In this document: piece after piece, positions 1-7,436 of the stretch
Position numbering within the stretch: position 1 is the stretch's first letter
Layout of the letters: each line of letters begins with the position of its first letter
DNA from: Lewinellaceae bacterium
Lineage (GTDB): Bacteria > Bacteroidota > Bacteroidia > Chitinophagales > Saprospiraceae
DNA length: 64,000 nucleotides
Direction of reading: 5' to 3'
Assembly (NCBI GenBank): GCA_020636435.1
Contig: JACJXX010000001.1
Span: 2,373,001 to 2,437,000 of the forward strand
Program-made: the position numbers and the translations under genes
The notes under the pieces: generated by a model
Told to the model about the DNA's origin: nothing
Seen by the model: the letters and a program-made list of their open reading frames with translations, nothing else
Database searches by the model: none

Positions 1-374
1 CTCCGCGCCCGTGGCTTGGGGTCGCGGTGGTTGGTAAAGTACGTGACCTCGCCGGTGGATTCGTAGGCGAAGGGCAGCGGGGCGTTGTCCAGGTACTTGA
101 GTTTGGCGGTCCGGTATCCTTCCGTTTGTTCCTCGACGGTGGAAAGCGACTGCGCTTTGTCCGCCGCCTTGGCTTCTATCAACCCGACGGGCTGCTGGCC
201 GACGAACAGGATATAATCCGCCCATCCCCCGGATGTCTGGTACTCCCGTATGGCAATACCTGGCCCAGCCGCCCAGTTGAGCATGTCCTTATCCTGCACG
301 CGCCATCCTGCTTTGGAGAGCATCGCGTCAATGCGGTCCCGAGCGGCCTGTTCTGGGTTCTTGTTGCCGGACAT
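1..374 (-). CDS. hsdR: Type I restriction enzyme R subunit, N-terminal part (runs off the left edge)
   Basis: The minus strand from the ATG at 374 is open to the window edge and gives 124 residues typical of the HsdR N-terminal nuclease domain. It starts with a P-E-Q-x-A-R-x-x-I-D helix and a G-W-x-V-Q turn (residues 7-27), followed by a PD-(D/E)xK site: D53 in GGWADYILFV, then E67 and K69 in GLIEAKAAD. The end reads YFTNHRDPKPRAR, the usual exit from this domain. In the family this subunit uses ATP to translocate DNA and cuts unmethylated foreign DNA with HsdM and HsdS. The helicase part and any partner genes would lie left of the window. Family is clear; whether the gene is intact cannot be judged. 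Confidence 0.85.
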   Translation of the reverse strand, partial: MSGNKNPEQAARDRIDAMLSKAGWRVQDKDMLNWAAGPGIAIREYQTSGGWADYILFVGQQPVGLIEAKAADKAQSLSTVEEQTEGYRTAKLKYLDNAPLPFAYESTGEVTYFTNHRDPKPRAR

Positions 375-1368
375 GTTGGGTAGTTGGTAAAATAATGATC
401 CTGCGCGCCCCTCATTGAGGTAGTTTTATCTCAATGGGGTGGTTGCCAAGTTAGTGATCTTTATTTATGAGGATTAGAGTCGGGATGAATATTTTAATAA
501 TGTACGGACGTTAGGGGAAGTTGTTGCGCGGAATCGGGCTATCGGTTAACGTGAATTCGGAGATTAAAAAGCTAATAATCATTGCCTTATTTTTGGGACG
601 TCACAACCCTATGGAATAGTCGCTTTGCGAATTCCACAGGATAAACCTGCCGGGTTTATCGGTGGTTTCCGCATTGCTAACCCGGCAGCGTTTATCGGAG
701 ACGCAACAGCCTGGCTGCCGCAATGCCGCTGGCGAGAACCGTCTTCGACAAACGCTGCCGGGTTCTGCTAAGCGGGAACACCCCGGAAACCCGGCAGGTT
801 GGAACGCCTTTGGTTCTCATTGAAAAATCTCCGAACTCACGTTAAGTTAATGCCATTTGTTTACCTGGGGTTAGCGTTTGAGCTTGTTGTATTTCTTGTT
901 TGCCATTCTTAAAGGTGTTGCCTCAGTAGCATAAAAATTAAAAACAACCATAAGATATTTGATTTTATGTGTTTTCAAGAATAAAAACCAGGATTTTGTT
1001 TGAATTATTCTCATTAAAGACATAGATTTGCAACTATTACTTGATTCACTATTCAAGCCAAACCCATGCAGCAGTCCATCCCCATGCCAACAAGGCCGGC
1101 TTCCCGCTTTACACTTCCAATGCTTATTTTGACCGTGGAGGCGGCGGCGAGTAAATTCGGGGATTGCCATCAGTACCGGCTCTACGCCCTGGCACCAGCG
1201 CCCTACTCGTGTTATACTTGTGTGTCCCGTCCGAAGGTCATCCTGAATGAGGGACAAACCTTCAAGGTTGGGCAAACCTGTGGCACGGAAAAATCACGGT
1301 ACGCTTCCGGCTTGCCGGAACCTGGGCTATTTTACCTCATAGAATTTAGGGGCAATCTGTTTGAAGTG
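375..1368. other. Non-coding accessory stretch
   Basis: About 1 kb without a convincing gene. It holds the nested inverted repeat at 546-845 and an AT-rich stretch at 880-1060. Open frames on both strands here have cysteine-, tryptophan- and proline-rich translations unlike the neighbouring proteins and show no recognisable domain. The sequence at 1190-1320 has several short mirror-like repeats but no gene. Confidence 0.5.
546..845. repeat. 300-bp nested inverted repeat with TTAA ends (MITE-like)
   Basis: The two ends are 20-bp inverted repeats with one mismatch: ttaacgtgaattcggagatt at 546-565 and its complement at 826-845. Inside are further arms: a perfect 14-bp pair (aacctgccgggttt at 644-657, complement at 787-800) and an inner pair with 23 of 25 matches around 679-703 and 741-765. 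The whole 300 bp can therefore fold into one long imperfect hairpin. Both ends are TTAA, so it could be a non-autonomous element with a TTAA target duplication. No protein is encoded. Confidence 0.7.
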
Positions 1369-1494
1369 ATGGTCGCCGAATACGTTAAATTGCTGCTGTT
1401 CCAATACAGCAAGGAACGACAGAATATTCTCAAAAACAACAAGCTTCCGGTTATGGAGATGCAACTCCCACCGGGCAATAAAATCCTGAGATAG
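1369..1494 (+). CDS. Possible small ORF or remnant upstream of the duplicated genes
   Basis: A 41-codon frame from the ATG at 1369 ends in MEMQLPPGNKILR, one base before the next start codon. Its last 20 or so codons are copied, with TEMQLPPGNKILK and a stop, just before the second duplicated gene. This shows the tail belongs to the duplicated unit and was once translated. The frame stays open upstream to 1066, but that part looks non-coding, so this may be the 3' remnant of a longer gene. No family is recognised. Confidence 0.3.
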   Translation: MVAEYVKLLLFQYSKERQNILKNNKLPVMEMQLPPGNKILR

Positions 1495-1495
1495 T

Positions 1496-1723
1496 ATGAT
1501 ATCTTTATTTGCGGAAAAAGAAAATGAACAGGCTACCCTTGCTCTTTACAAAATATTGGAAGGCATCGGCCTTCCGGAAAATGTGAGTATAGCCATAAAT
1601 AATACCCGCGATGCAGAAAGCGGCGTCCTCCGGGAAGATGGGAAGGTGGTGGATATCTCCCTGGCGAATTGTTACACGCTGGAGGATGTGGTGCGGGAAT
1701 TGGTGGGGTTGGTGGCCGGGTAA
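1496..1723 (+). CDS. Small protein of unknown function, copy 1 of a tandem pair
   Basis: A 75-residue acidic protein with no signal peptide or membrane segment. Its N-terminal half (MISLFAEKEN... to NNTR) is about 55% identical to copy 2. Residues from DAESG to the end (SLANCYTLEDVVRELVGL) are identical to copy 2. The start lies one base after the stop of the frame ending in GNKILR, which suggests translational coupling. The predicted content is a beta-alpha N-terminus and a C-terminal amphipathic helix. I do not recognise the family. The synonymous-only differences in the C-terminal half argue that it is a real, selected protein. Confidence 0.6.
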   Translation: MISLFAEKENEQATLALYKILEGIGLPENVSIAINNTRDAESGVLREDGKVVDISLANCYTLEDVVRELVGLVAG

Positions 1724-1799
1724 AATTGCTTCTCATAAACAACCAACTCTCCGATACGGAAATGCAACTTCCGCCGGGGAACAAAATCCTGAAATAATC

Positions 1800-2030
1800 A
1801 TGATATCCGTCTTCGTAAATAAAGAAACCGATGAAGCTACCATGAAACTATACCATATATTGGATGGACTCAACCTGCCGGACAATGTCAACATTACCAT
1901 CAATAATTTAAAAGATGCGGAAAGCGGCGTCCTCCGCGAAGATGGAAAGGTGGTGGATATCTCCCTGGCCAATTGTTACACGCTGGAGGATGTGGTGCGG
2001 GAGTTGGTGGGGTTGGTGGCGAAAGATTAA
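1800..2030 (+). CDS. Small protein of unknown function, copy 2 of a tandem pair
   Basis: A 76-residue paralogue of the gene 300 bp upstream, starting MISVFVNKET and ending LVGLVAKD. The ATG at 1800 lies two bases after the stop of a frame ending TEMQLPPGNKILK, reproducing the arrangement of copy 1. About 36 residues of the C-terminal half match copy 1 exactly, while the N-terminal 38 residues keep only 21 identities. Such a pattern fits a conserved partner-binding or structural half joined to a diverging half, or recent gene conversion. No function can be assigned. Confidence 0.6.
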   Translation: MISVFVNKETDEATMKLYHILDGLNLPDNVNITINNLKDAESGVLREDGKVVDISLANCYTLEDVVRELVGLVAKD

Positions 2031-2037
2031 GCTAAAC

Positions 2038-2712
2038 CTATCGCAATTTCCCTTGAATAGCAATGGCTCTTGCTACCAGCTTTATGGAGCCGTCCGGTTC
2101 AACCGGCAACTTTTTGTGAATGGCGGAATGCAATTGTTTTTGGTTTTCTGCACTCAAGGAAGCTAAATAGCTGGGAGCCGGCCCTTGTCCACCTAAGAAA
2201 GGATACCAATAGTCATTAAAATTCTTAAAAACGGTGTTGATGTCTAAATTCAAAGATACCACATTAGTTAAGCCTGCATTTAAAAATGTTTGCTGCAATA
2301 TTTCAGCATTGCAAATGGGAAAGCGGTTGCCTTCGTCAAGTTGATAAGCCGCTGTGTCAATCTCCCGGGCAGTATCCCAAAAAAAACGTAAAAATTCCAT
2401 TTTACCCGAATAGTCCCAAACATATGCTGCAATTGTACCGCCTGGCTTTAACACCCGCTTCATTTCCGAAAATGCCACCGCAAGGTCGGAAAAAAAGTTG
2501 AGGGCAAGTCCCGAAACAACAATATCCACGGTGGCGCCTGGTGCCGGGATTTTGGATGCGCTTCCAATTATGAAGTTGGTATTTTGTAAATGCCTTTCTT
2601 CTGCTTTTGCAAGAAATTCTGCTGATGGATCTACACAAGAAAGCTGTTTGGGTCGGCAAGCATGGATAATAGCTTGGCTCAGAGCGCCTGTTCCGCAACC
2701 CCCTCCGGACAT
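2038..2712 (-). pseudogene. Class I SAM-dependent methyltransferase, 5'-truncated
   Basis: The frame opens directly at the SAM-binding glycine motif (MSGGGCGTGALSQAI). Family members normally have 35-50 residues before it, ending in an LDVGCGTG strand. An in-frame TAA lies immediately before the ATG, so the N-terminus is gone rather than missed. The rest is intact: the acidic residue after strand 2 (CVDPSAEF), the motif IV region (VDIVVSGLALNF), a post-I helix with LKPGG, and the family C-terminus (YWYPFLGGQGPAP). The protein would lack the first strand and helix of the Rossmann fold and is probably inactive. It ends 8 bp from the convergent small gene. Confidence 0.7.
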
Positions 2713-2816
2713 TTATGAGGACGCCATCGCATACGCCCGGATTTTCGGTTCCCCGAATCTATCCTAACGGGTCTGCCGGCAGTTTCTCTCGTAGAATGCG
2801 CACGTGATGAAAAGCT

Positions 2817-2879
2817 GCCACGAAAACACCAAACTCCACTAAATTTTGTGCGGATTTGGTGTTTTCGTGTTTTCGTGGC
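2817..2879. terminator. Long hairpin from a cacgaaaacac repeat
   Basis: gccacgaaaacaccaaa at 2817-2833 pairs with tttggtgttttcgtg (2855-2869) and tttcgtggc (2871-2879). The arm motif is itself repeated (gttttcgtg twice). It lies in the gap between the methyltransferase remnant and the glucosaminidase gene. It may be a terminator or a dispersed palindromic repeat. Confidence 0.45.
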
Positions 2880-2971
2880 GATAAAAAAGCCATTATGCCG
2901 AAAAAAAGAAAGCCTAAAAACAGGCACTTTCAGGCAAGCTGAAATAATTCCCACCAAATCGTTTTACCTAC

Positions 2972-3002
2972 TTGTTTTTAACAACATTTTGTTTTAAATT
3001 TG
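2972..3002 (+). promoter_or_regulatory. Bacteroidota-type promoter for the glucosaminidase gene
   Basis: TTG at 2972-2974 is followed after 20 bp by TAAATTTG at 2995-3002, a match to the TTTG-N19-TAnnTTTG pattern of Bacteroidota sigma factors. The start codon lies 47 bp downstream. Confidence 0.5.
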
Positions 3003-3048
3003 CCTGTATCTACTCTCAGCAAGTTTTTTTAAAACAAAATGATCGGTT

Positions 3049-3810
3049 ATGAGCACCTCTACCGATAAAGTAAAAGGCTACCTTCAGCGCAACTGGTTCA
3101 AACTGAGCATCGGCCTGGTTCTTCTGTTCATCGTCATGAAAAAGGACCTGAGCTTCCGGATCAACCTCAACAGCCCGGTGCGGATGGAGCAGGCGCCGAT
3201 GCGCCCTTCCACCCCGGCCCGGCAACAGGAAAAAGCCCCGTCTCAGGAACGGTATACCGAAAACACCCAGCAACAGGCCGTTGCTTCGGAACTGCCCGGC
3301 ACCGAGCGGTTCGACTTCAGCAGCTCGGCCGGCAGCCGCCGGGAAGTGCTCGCCATCGACCGCCTGGAAGAGGTGGGCGAGGCAAAGATCAGAGCCTACA
3401 TCCAACGCTTCGCCCGGGTGGCCGCCGGCGAACAAAATAAGTTTGGCATTCCGGCCTCCATCGTCATTGCCAATGCGCTGCTGCACAGCCGGGCCGGCAC
3501 TGCCGACATGGCGGGGCCCGGCGCCAACAACCACTTCGCCATCCCCTGCACGCCCGACTGGCAGGGGCCGCAGCAAACCTACTCGGGCCAGTGCTACCGC
3601 CAATACGAAAATGCCTGGACCAGCTTCCGCGACCACAGCTTCTACATCACCACCGGCCCGTTCGCCCACCTCCGCCAACTTTCGGACTCGGACTACAAAG
3701 GGTGGGCCGCAGCCCTGGAAAAGGCGGGATTCTCCAAAGAGAAAAACCTGGGCAGGCAACTCGTAAAAGTGGTCGAAACGTATGGATTGCAGGAGTTGGG
3801 GAAGAGGTAG
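3049..3810 (+). CDS. Membrane-anchored glucosaminidase-like protein (catalytic Glu replaced)
   Basis: 253 residues. A short cytoplasmic N-terminus and one membrane segment (about 17-30) are followed by a low-complexity linker (45-100) and a FlgJ/Acm2-type N-acetylglucosaminidase domain (about 114-250). Family landmarks are present: FGIPASIVIANALL, ANNHFAI, a YxxAWTSFRDHS segment and DYKGWAAALEKAGF. In active members the helix after the first landmark carries the catalytic glutamate (LAQ-x-x-LES). Here it reads NALLHSRAG, with H146 where Glu is expected. In the family these enzymes cut peptidoglycan glycan strands. This one may bind peptidoglycan without cutting it. The fold assignment is confident; inactivity is inference. 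Confidence 0.8.
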   Translation: MSTSTDKVKGYLQRNWFKLSIGLVLLFIVMKKDLSFRINLNSPVRMEQAPMRPSTPARQQEKAPSQERYTENTQQQAVASELPGTERFDFSSSAGSRREVLAIDRLEEVGEAKIRAYIQRFARVAAGEQNKFGIPASIVIANALLHSRAGTADMAGPGANNHFAIPCTPDWQGPQQTYSGQCYRQYENAWTSFRDHSFYITTGPFAHLRQLSDSDYKGWAAALEKAGFSKEKNLGRQLVKVVETYGLQELGKR

Positions 3811-3832
3811 GAGGATATTGCTGTATTGTTAA

Positions 3833-4007
3833 ATTGTTAAATTGTTGGCGGCGGCTGTACTGCAAGGGTATTCAAAGTTCAATGGCATTCCTGGAAATCA
3901 ATAATTGACACACCGTTATTTGAATAATCCCAAGCAATATAACCATCCCTGCCCGCCAGGCGAGACGCCAAGCGGCCTGGCAGGCAGCAATCCAACAATT
4001 TAACAAT
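3833..4007. repeat. Inverted repeat flanking a GC-rich hairpin between convergent genes
   Basis: attgttaaattgttgg at 3833-3848 is perfectly complementary to 3992-4007. Between them lies a second palindrome (tgcccgccaggc near 3951, gcctggcaggca near 3974-3987). The rest of the 246-bp gap is AT-rich with short aacaat repeats. It could terminate both convergent genes or be a dispersed element. Confidence 0.5.
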
Positions 4008-4056
4008 CCAGCAATCCAGCCCTATAACAATACAACAATAAACTACCCCCCGGCAA

Positions 4057-4572
4057 CTACTCCGTCTCCACCCCTTCCAGTTCGTGTTTATAATAATCCA
4101 CGCAGGCGCCGTAGACCCATCCCTGCTGGCCCTTGCGGGTTTTGACCTTTACCCAGGGCTCGTTGGTGACGAGGTTTTCGCCGAGCTTGATCTCCTGGGT
4201 GGAATCGGATACCTCGCCCAGGAACTCCACTTCATCGTACAGTTTCAGGCGGTCGACAATGCGGTTGTTGAGCCCCGGGCCGGTGCGCATATTCACCCCG
4301 TTGACGATAACGTAAAGGATAGGCACCCGCACCTTTTCCACCTGCGGTTCGGGGTTGATGGGCTGAATGCTGGTATCCAGGGGCACGATGTCCGTCGAGA
4401 GGCGTTCCATCGAATCGGCCCTGGCTTGCTCCGCCGCATCAAAAGCAGCTTGTTGCTTATAGCGGCGCTGCGTGCTGCTGCACTTGGACACCGCCCACAT
4501 CATAAAGCCGATAAAAAAAATGCCGATAACGAAAATTTCCACTTTGGGCAACAGGCCAGGTTTCTTGCTCAT
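4057..4572 (-). CDS. Membrane-anchored SH3-domain protein
   Basis: 171 residues from the ATG at 4572 (MSKKPGLLPKVEIF). The frame is open further upstream, but that part translates the SRQTT repeat of a palindromic DNA element and is unlikely to be protein. One membrane segment (about 10-30) is followed by a KCSSTQRR basic stop, a charged linker, and a bacterial SH3 domain (about 90-165) with the typical VNMRTGPGLNNRIVDRL opening and GWVYGACV end. Such domains usually bind peptidoglycan or other cell-wall ligands, here on the periplasmic side. It is convergent with the glucosaminidase-like gene, which could act in the same compartment. Confidence 0.7.
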   Translation of the reverse strand: MSKKPGLLPKVEIFVIGIFFIGFMMWAVSKCSSTQRRYKQQAAFDAAEQARADSMERLSTDIVPLDTSIQPINPEPQVEKVRVPILYVIVNGVNMRTGPGLNNRIVDRLKLYDEVEFLGEVSDSTQEIKLGENLVTNEPWVKVKTRKGQQGWVYGACVDYYKHELEGVETE

Positions 4573-5014
4573 AAACAAATTGTTTTGGGGATATGGATTT
4601 TTTGAAAAATCTCCGTAAATTAGTGGCTCTGCGATTTGATCTATTTGAGTGCGTGACATATTCGCGGGTTTTAAGGCAGTCGTCTGACGACTTTGAGTCG
4701 TCTGACGACTTTCGACTTCGATTGCCCTGCCGCTACCCCGCTTTTTTGTCACGCACTCGATCTATTTCGAAAGGAACAGGCGCTCCTTCCAGGCTCCTTT
4801 TAAAGTAACGCTTTTCTTCTTTCTCACAGTAACGTACAACGGAAACCGAACGGCTGAAGGCCGCTCTTCCATTTATACACGCCATAAAGGTAGAAAATCC
4901 TTCAGAAACGGAAGAGCGGGATTCGCCTGTCCGGGGCCTGCTGGTTCGCGGGCTTTGCATTTCGGACTGCCGAAAACCGCTCCTTCCCGATCATTGACAA
5001 AATAACTCAAGCCA
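4573..5014. other. Non-coding gap between divergent SH3-protein and dprA genes
   Basis: Apart from the paired 15-bp palindromes at 4677-4712, no conserved feature is seen. Short frames on both strands lack any family signature. Promoters for both flanking genes should lie here, but no clear TAnnTTTG box was found close to either start. Confidence 0.4.
4677..4712. repeat. Two copies of a 15-bp near-palindrome
   Basis: agtcgtctgacgact occurs twice, separated by 6 bp (tttgag). Each copy has 6-bp arms (agtcgt/acgact) around a 3-bp centre. The pair could be a small REP-like element or a binding site, in the 5' region of the SH3-protein gene. Confidence 0.55.
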
Positions 5015-6109
5015 ATGGATGAATTATTGTACAAAGTAGCCATCACCCTGATCCCCAACGTGGGGCCGGTGACCACCCGCAACCTGGTCAGTTACTGTGG
5101 AGGCGTAAAAGCGATATTCGAAGCCCGGAAACGGGAGTTGCTCAAAGTGCCGGGAATAGGCCCCCACATTGCCGACAACATCGTCAACCAGGACGTCCTG
5201 GGGCGGGCCGAAGAAGAATTGCGCTTCATTGACAAACATGGCATCCGGGCCCTGTTCTATCTGGATGATGACTACCCCCGGCGGCTGCGGCATTACCCCG
5301 ACAGCCCGGCTGTTCTCTATTATAAAGGCAGCGCCGACCTCAACGCCGGGCGCGTTGTGGCCATCGTGGGCACCCGCAGCCCTTCCGTGCACGGCGTCCA
5401 TACCTGCGAAGAACTGATAGAAGGCCTTAAGCCCTACGGCGCCATCATCATCAGCGGGCTGGCTTATGGCATCGACATTACTGCCCACCGGAAGTGCCTC
5501 AACCTCCAGATCCCCACCATCGGGGTGCTCGGCCACGGCCTTCAGCGGATTTATCCCCCACAACACCAGGCAGTGGCGCGGGCGATGGCGAAGGACGGGG
5601 GGCTCCTCTCCGAATACCCCGGCCCTACCCTACCCGACCGGGAACATTTCCCGATGCGCAACCGCATCATTGCCGGCCTGTGCGATGCGCTGGTCGTGGT
5701 GGAAACCAAAAGAAGGGGCGGCTCAATGATCAGCGCCCACATCGCCAATGACTACAACAAGGACGTATTTGCCGTCCCCGGCCGCATTAAAGACAGTTGC
5801 TCGGAAGGCTGCAACCACCTCATCAAAACCCACAAAGCAGCCCTGATCGAAAGCGCCGCCGATATCGCCTACGTGATGCGGTGGGAAGAACCCGGCGCTC
5901 CAAAGGCCATACAGAAGCAACTTTTTGTAGAATTGACCGAGGCAGAAAAAATAGTCGTAGATTTACTCAACCAGTACGAGGCTATTGGCATTGACCAATT
6001 GACGGGCACGATGCAGGTGGCCAATAGCCAAATGGCCAGCCTGCTGCTGGAACTGGAGTTTAAAGGCATTATCCGGGCGCTGCCGGGCAAGCGGTATGTG
6101 TTGGCTTAA
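5015..6109 (+). CDS. dprA: DNA-processing protein DprA
   Basis: 364 residues, full length. Residues 8-60 form a helix-hairpin-helix region (LIPNVGPVTTRNLVSYCGG, VPGIGPHIA). Residues 70-290 form the extended Rossmann fold with VAIVGTRSPSVHG, ISGLAYGIDITAH, LGHGLQRIYPP, FPMRNRIIAGL and VFAVPG. The C-terminal 60 residues are the winged-helix DML1-like domain (ELTEAEKIVVDLL...). DprA loads RecA onto incoming single-stranded DNA during natural transformation and protects it. No competence partner is adjacent. All landmark residues for ssDNA binding appear intact. Confidence 0.95.
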   Translation: MDELLYKVAITLIPNVGPVTTRNLVSYCGGVKAIFEARKRELLKVPGIGPHIADNIVNQDVLGRAEEELRFIDKHGIRALFYLDDDYPRRLRHYPDSPAVLYYKGSADLNAGRVVAIVGTRSPSVHGVHTCEELIEGLKPYGAIIISGLAYGIDITAHRKCLNLQIPTIGVLGHGLQRIYPPQHQAVARAMAKDGGLLSEYPGPTLPDREHFPMRNRIIAGLCDALVVVETKRRGGSMISAHIANDYNKDVFAVPGRIKDSCSEGCNHLIKTHKAALIESAADIAYVMRWEEPGAPKAIQKQLFVELTEAEKIVVDLLNQYEAIGIDQLTGTMQVANSQMASLLLELEFKGIIRALPGKRYVLA

Positions 6110-6288
6110 GGAGTCGGACAGATTTAGATTAAGTATAAATGGCCTTTCTCCAACTTCTTAATCGAAGGTAGTTGTCTCCCCCTGGGGGGAGTTAGAGGGG
6201 GGAATTTTCAAGGGTTTCAGCTTAAGTTGACAAAGTAGTATTAGCTTTCAGAACCAATGAGATTATTCAGGATTTGAACACAAAAAAC

Positions 6289-7410
6289 ATGACCATTCAT
6301 TCCATCTTTTTTTCTCTCCTTCTGAGCTTCATGCTCCCCGATAGAGTTGTTGAAACACCGTCGACACCCCAACATACAACCACCACCCCCCGCAACATCA
6401 TCCTGATGATCGGCGACGGCATGGGCATCTCGCAGATCAGCGCCGGCATGTATGTCAACGGCAATAAAACCAACCTGGAAAAGTTTCCGGTGGCCGGCCT
6501 GCAGAAAGCATACTCCGCCGACAGCCTCATCAGCGATTCGGCAGCTGGCGCCACCGCTTTTGCCTGTGGCGTGAAGGCCTACAATGGCACCATCGGCATC
6601 GGTAAAGACTTCATGCCGGCATTCAGTATCCTGGAAGAAGCGGAAGTGCGGAAGATGGCCACCGGCCTGGTGACGACGGCTTCCATCACTTATGCCACTC
6701 CGGCGGCTTTTTTTGCCCATGTCAAGCTGCCCAATGAGGTTGAAGAAATCGCAGCCAGCCTCCTGAACACCGAAATAGACCTGCTCATCGGCGGGGGCGA
6801 AAATGCTTTCACTCAACGAAAAAGCGACGGCCGGAACCTCCGGAACGAGCTGGAAAAAAAAGGCTATTTCGTTTCCGATTACCGGGAGCAGAGCCTTGCC
6901 GACATCGTCCCTGTAACACAGCAAAACTTCGCTTATTTCACAGCGGATGAAGATCCCTTACCTGCTTCCAAAGGCAGGGATTACCTCCCGGGAGCGAGCA
7001 ACCTGGCTACTTATTTTCTGGATAAACGGAGTGGGAAAGACGGTTTCTTCCTCGTGATTGATGGAGCGCAGATCGACTGGGGCGGGCGGAAAAACGATCC
7101 CGATTACATCGTTTCCGAAGTGATCGACTTCGACAAAGCCATCGGCGAAGTGCTGAAGTTCGCCGAGCGGGACGGCCACACCCTGGTCATCGTCACCGCT
7201 ACGCACGAGACCGGCGGCCATGCCATCAATCCCGGCTCCCGGATGGATTCCCTCATCACCGCTTTTACCACAGACAGGCCCACCGCCTCCCTCCTCCCGG
7301 TATTCGCCTACGGGCCTGGCGCCGAACTCTTCCGGGGCATTTATGAAAATACCGCCATCTACGAGAAAATGCGGAAAGCTTTTGGCTGGGGAGACCGGAT
7401 GGCGAACTGA
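6289..7410 (+). CDS. Alkaline phosphatase family protein with degenerate metal sites
   Basis: 373 residues from the ATG at 6289, which gives a signal peptide (MTIHSIFFSLLLSFMLP); an earlier TTG in frame is less likely. The alkaline phosphatase fold is clear: LMIGDGMG (D43) and DSAAGATA with the nucleophile S84. Several zinc and magnesium ligands differ from active enzymes. The D-x-x-x-H pair reads DWGGR (D263, R267 for His). The DH pair in TADHETGG reads TATHETGG (T305 for Asp, H306 kept). The last His of the GHTG segment is P331. The Mg-binding Glu is D258, and the usual VTHATPA reads ITYATPA (Y135). It is periplasmic or extracellular. Family is certain, but phosphomonoesterase activity is doubtful. 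Confidence 0.85.
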   Translation: MTIHSIFFSLLLSFMLPDRVVETPSTPQHTTTTPRNIILMIGDGMGISQISAGMYVNGNKTNLEKFPVAGLQKAYSADSLISDSAAGATAFACGVKAYNGTIGIGKDFMPAFSILEEAEVRKMATGLVTTASITYATPAAFFAHVKLPNEVEEIAASLLNTEIDLLIGGGENAFTQRKSDGRNLRNELEKKGYFVSDYREQSLADIVPVTQQNFAYFTADEDPLPASKGRDYLPGASNLATYFLDKRSGKDGFFLVIDGAQIDWGGRKNDPDYIVSEVIDFDKAIGEVLKFAERDGHTLVIVTATHETGGHAINPGSRMDSLITAFTTDRPTASLLPVFAYGPGAELFRGIYENTAIYEKMRKAFGWGDRMAN

Positions 7411-7436
7411 GTTTGCACAGGGGCGCAAACTCAGTT
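7405..7436. terminator. Bidirectional hairpin between convergent genes
   Basis: aactgagtttgc (7405-7416) and gcaaactcagtt (7425-7436) form a perfect 12-bp stem with an 8-base loop. It overlaps the stop codon of the phosphatase-like gene and that of sprA, so it can end transcription from both sides. Confidence 0.6.

Larger units (their letters stand above)
1427..2032 (+). repeat. Tandem duplication, unit of about 303 bp, two copies
   Basis: Copy 1 begins near 1427 and copy 2 near 1730. Each contains the tail of an ORF ending in PPGNKIL(R/K), a stop, a 1-2 bp gap and a 75-76 codon gene. Similarity is highest in the last third: 5 differences in about 107 bp, all synonymous. It is lower in the first half of the small gene. 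Confidence 0.85.

Noticed and set aside
871..1275. Minus-strand frame of 134 codons near the small duplicated genes
   Set aside because: AT-rich tail, no domain, and it overlaps the opposite frame without conserved features.
1066..1368. N-terminal extension of the frame ending in PPGNKILR
   Set aside because: The composition changes sharply (rich in Cys, Pro and Tyr) and it is not part of the duplicated unit, so it is unlikely to be translated.
4573..4752. Longer N-terminus for the SH3-domain protein
   Set aside because: It translates a palindromic DNA repeat (SRQTT twice), and the downstream Met begins just before the membrane segment.
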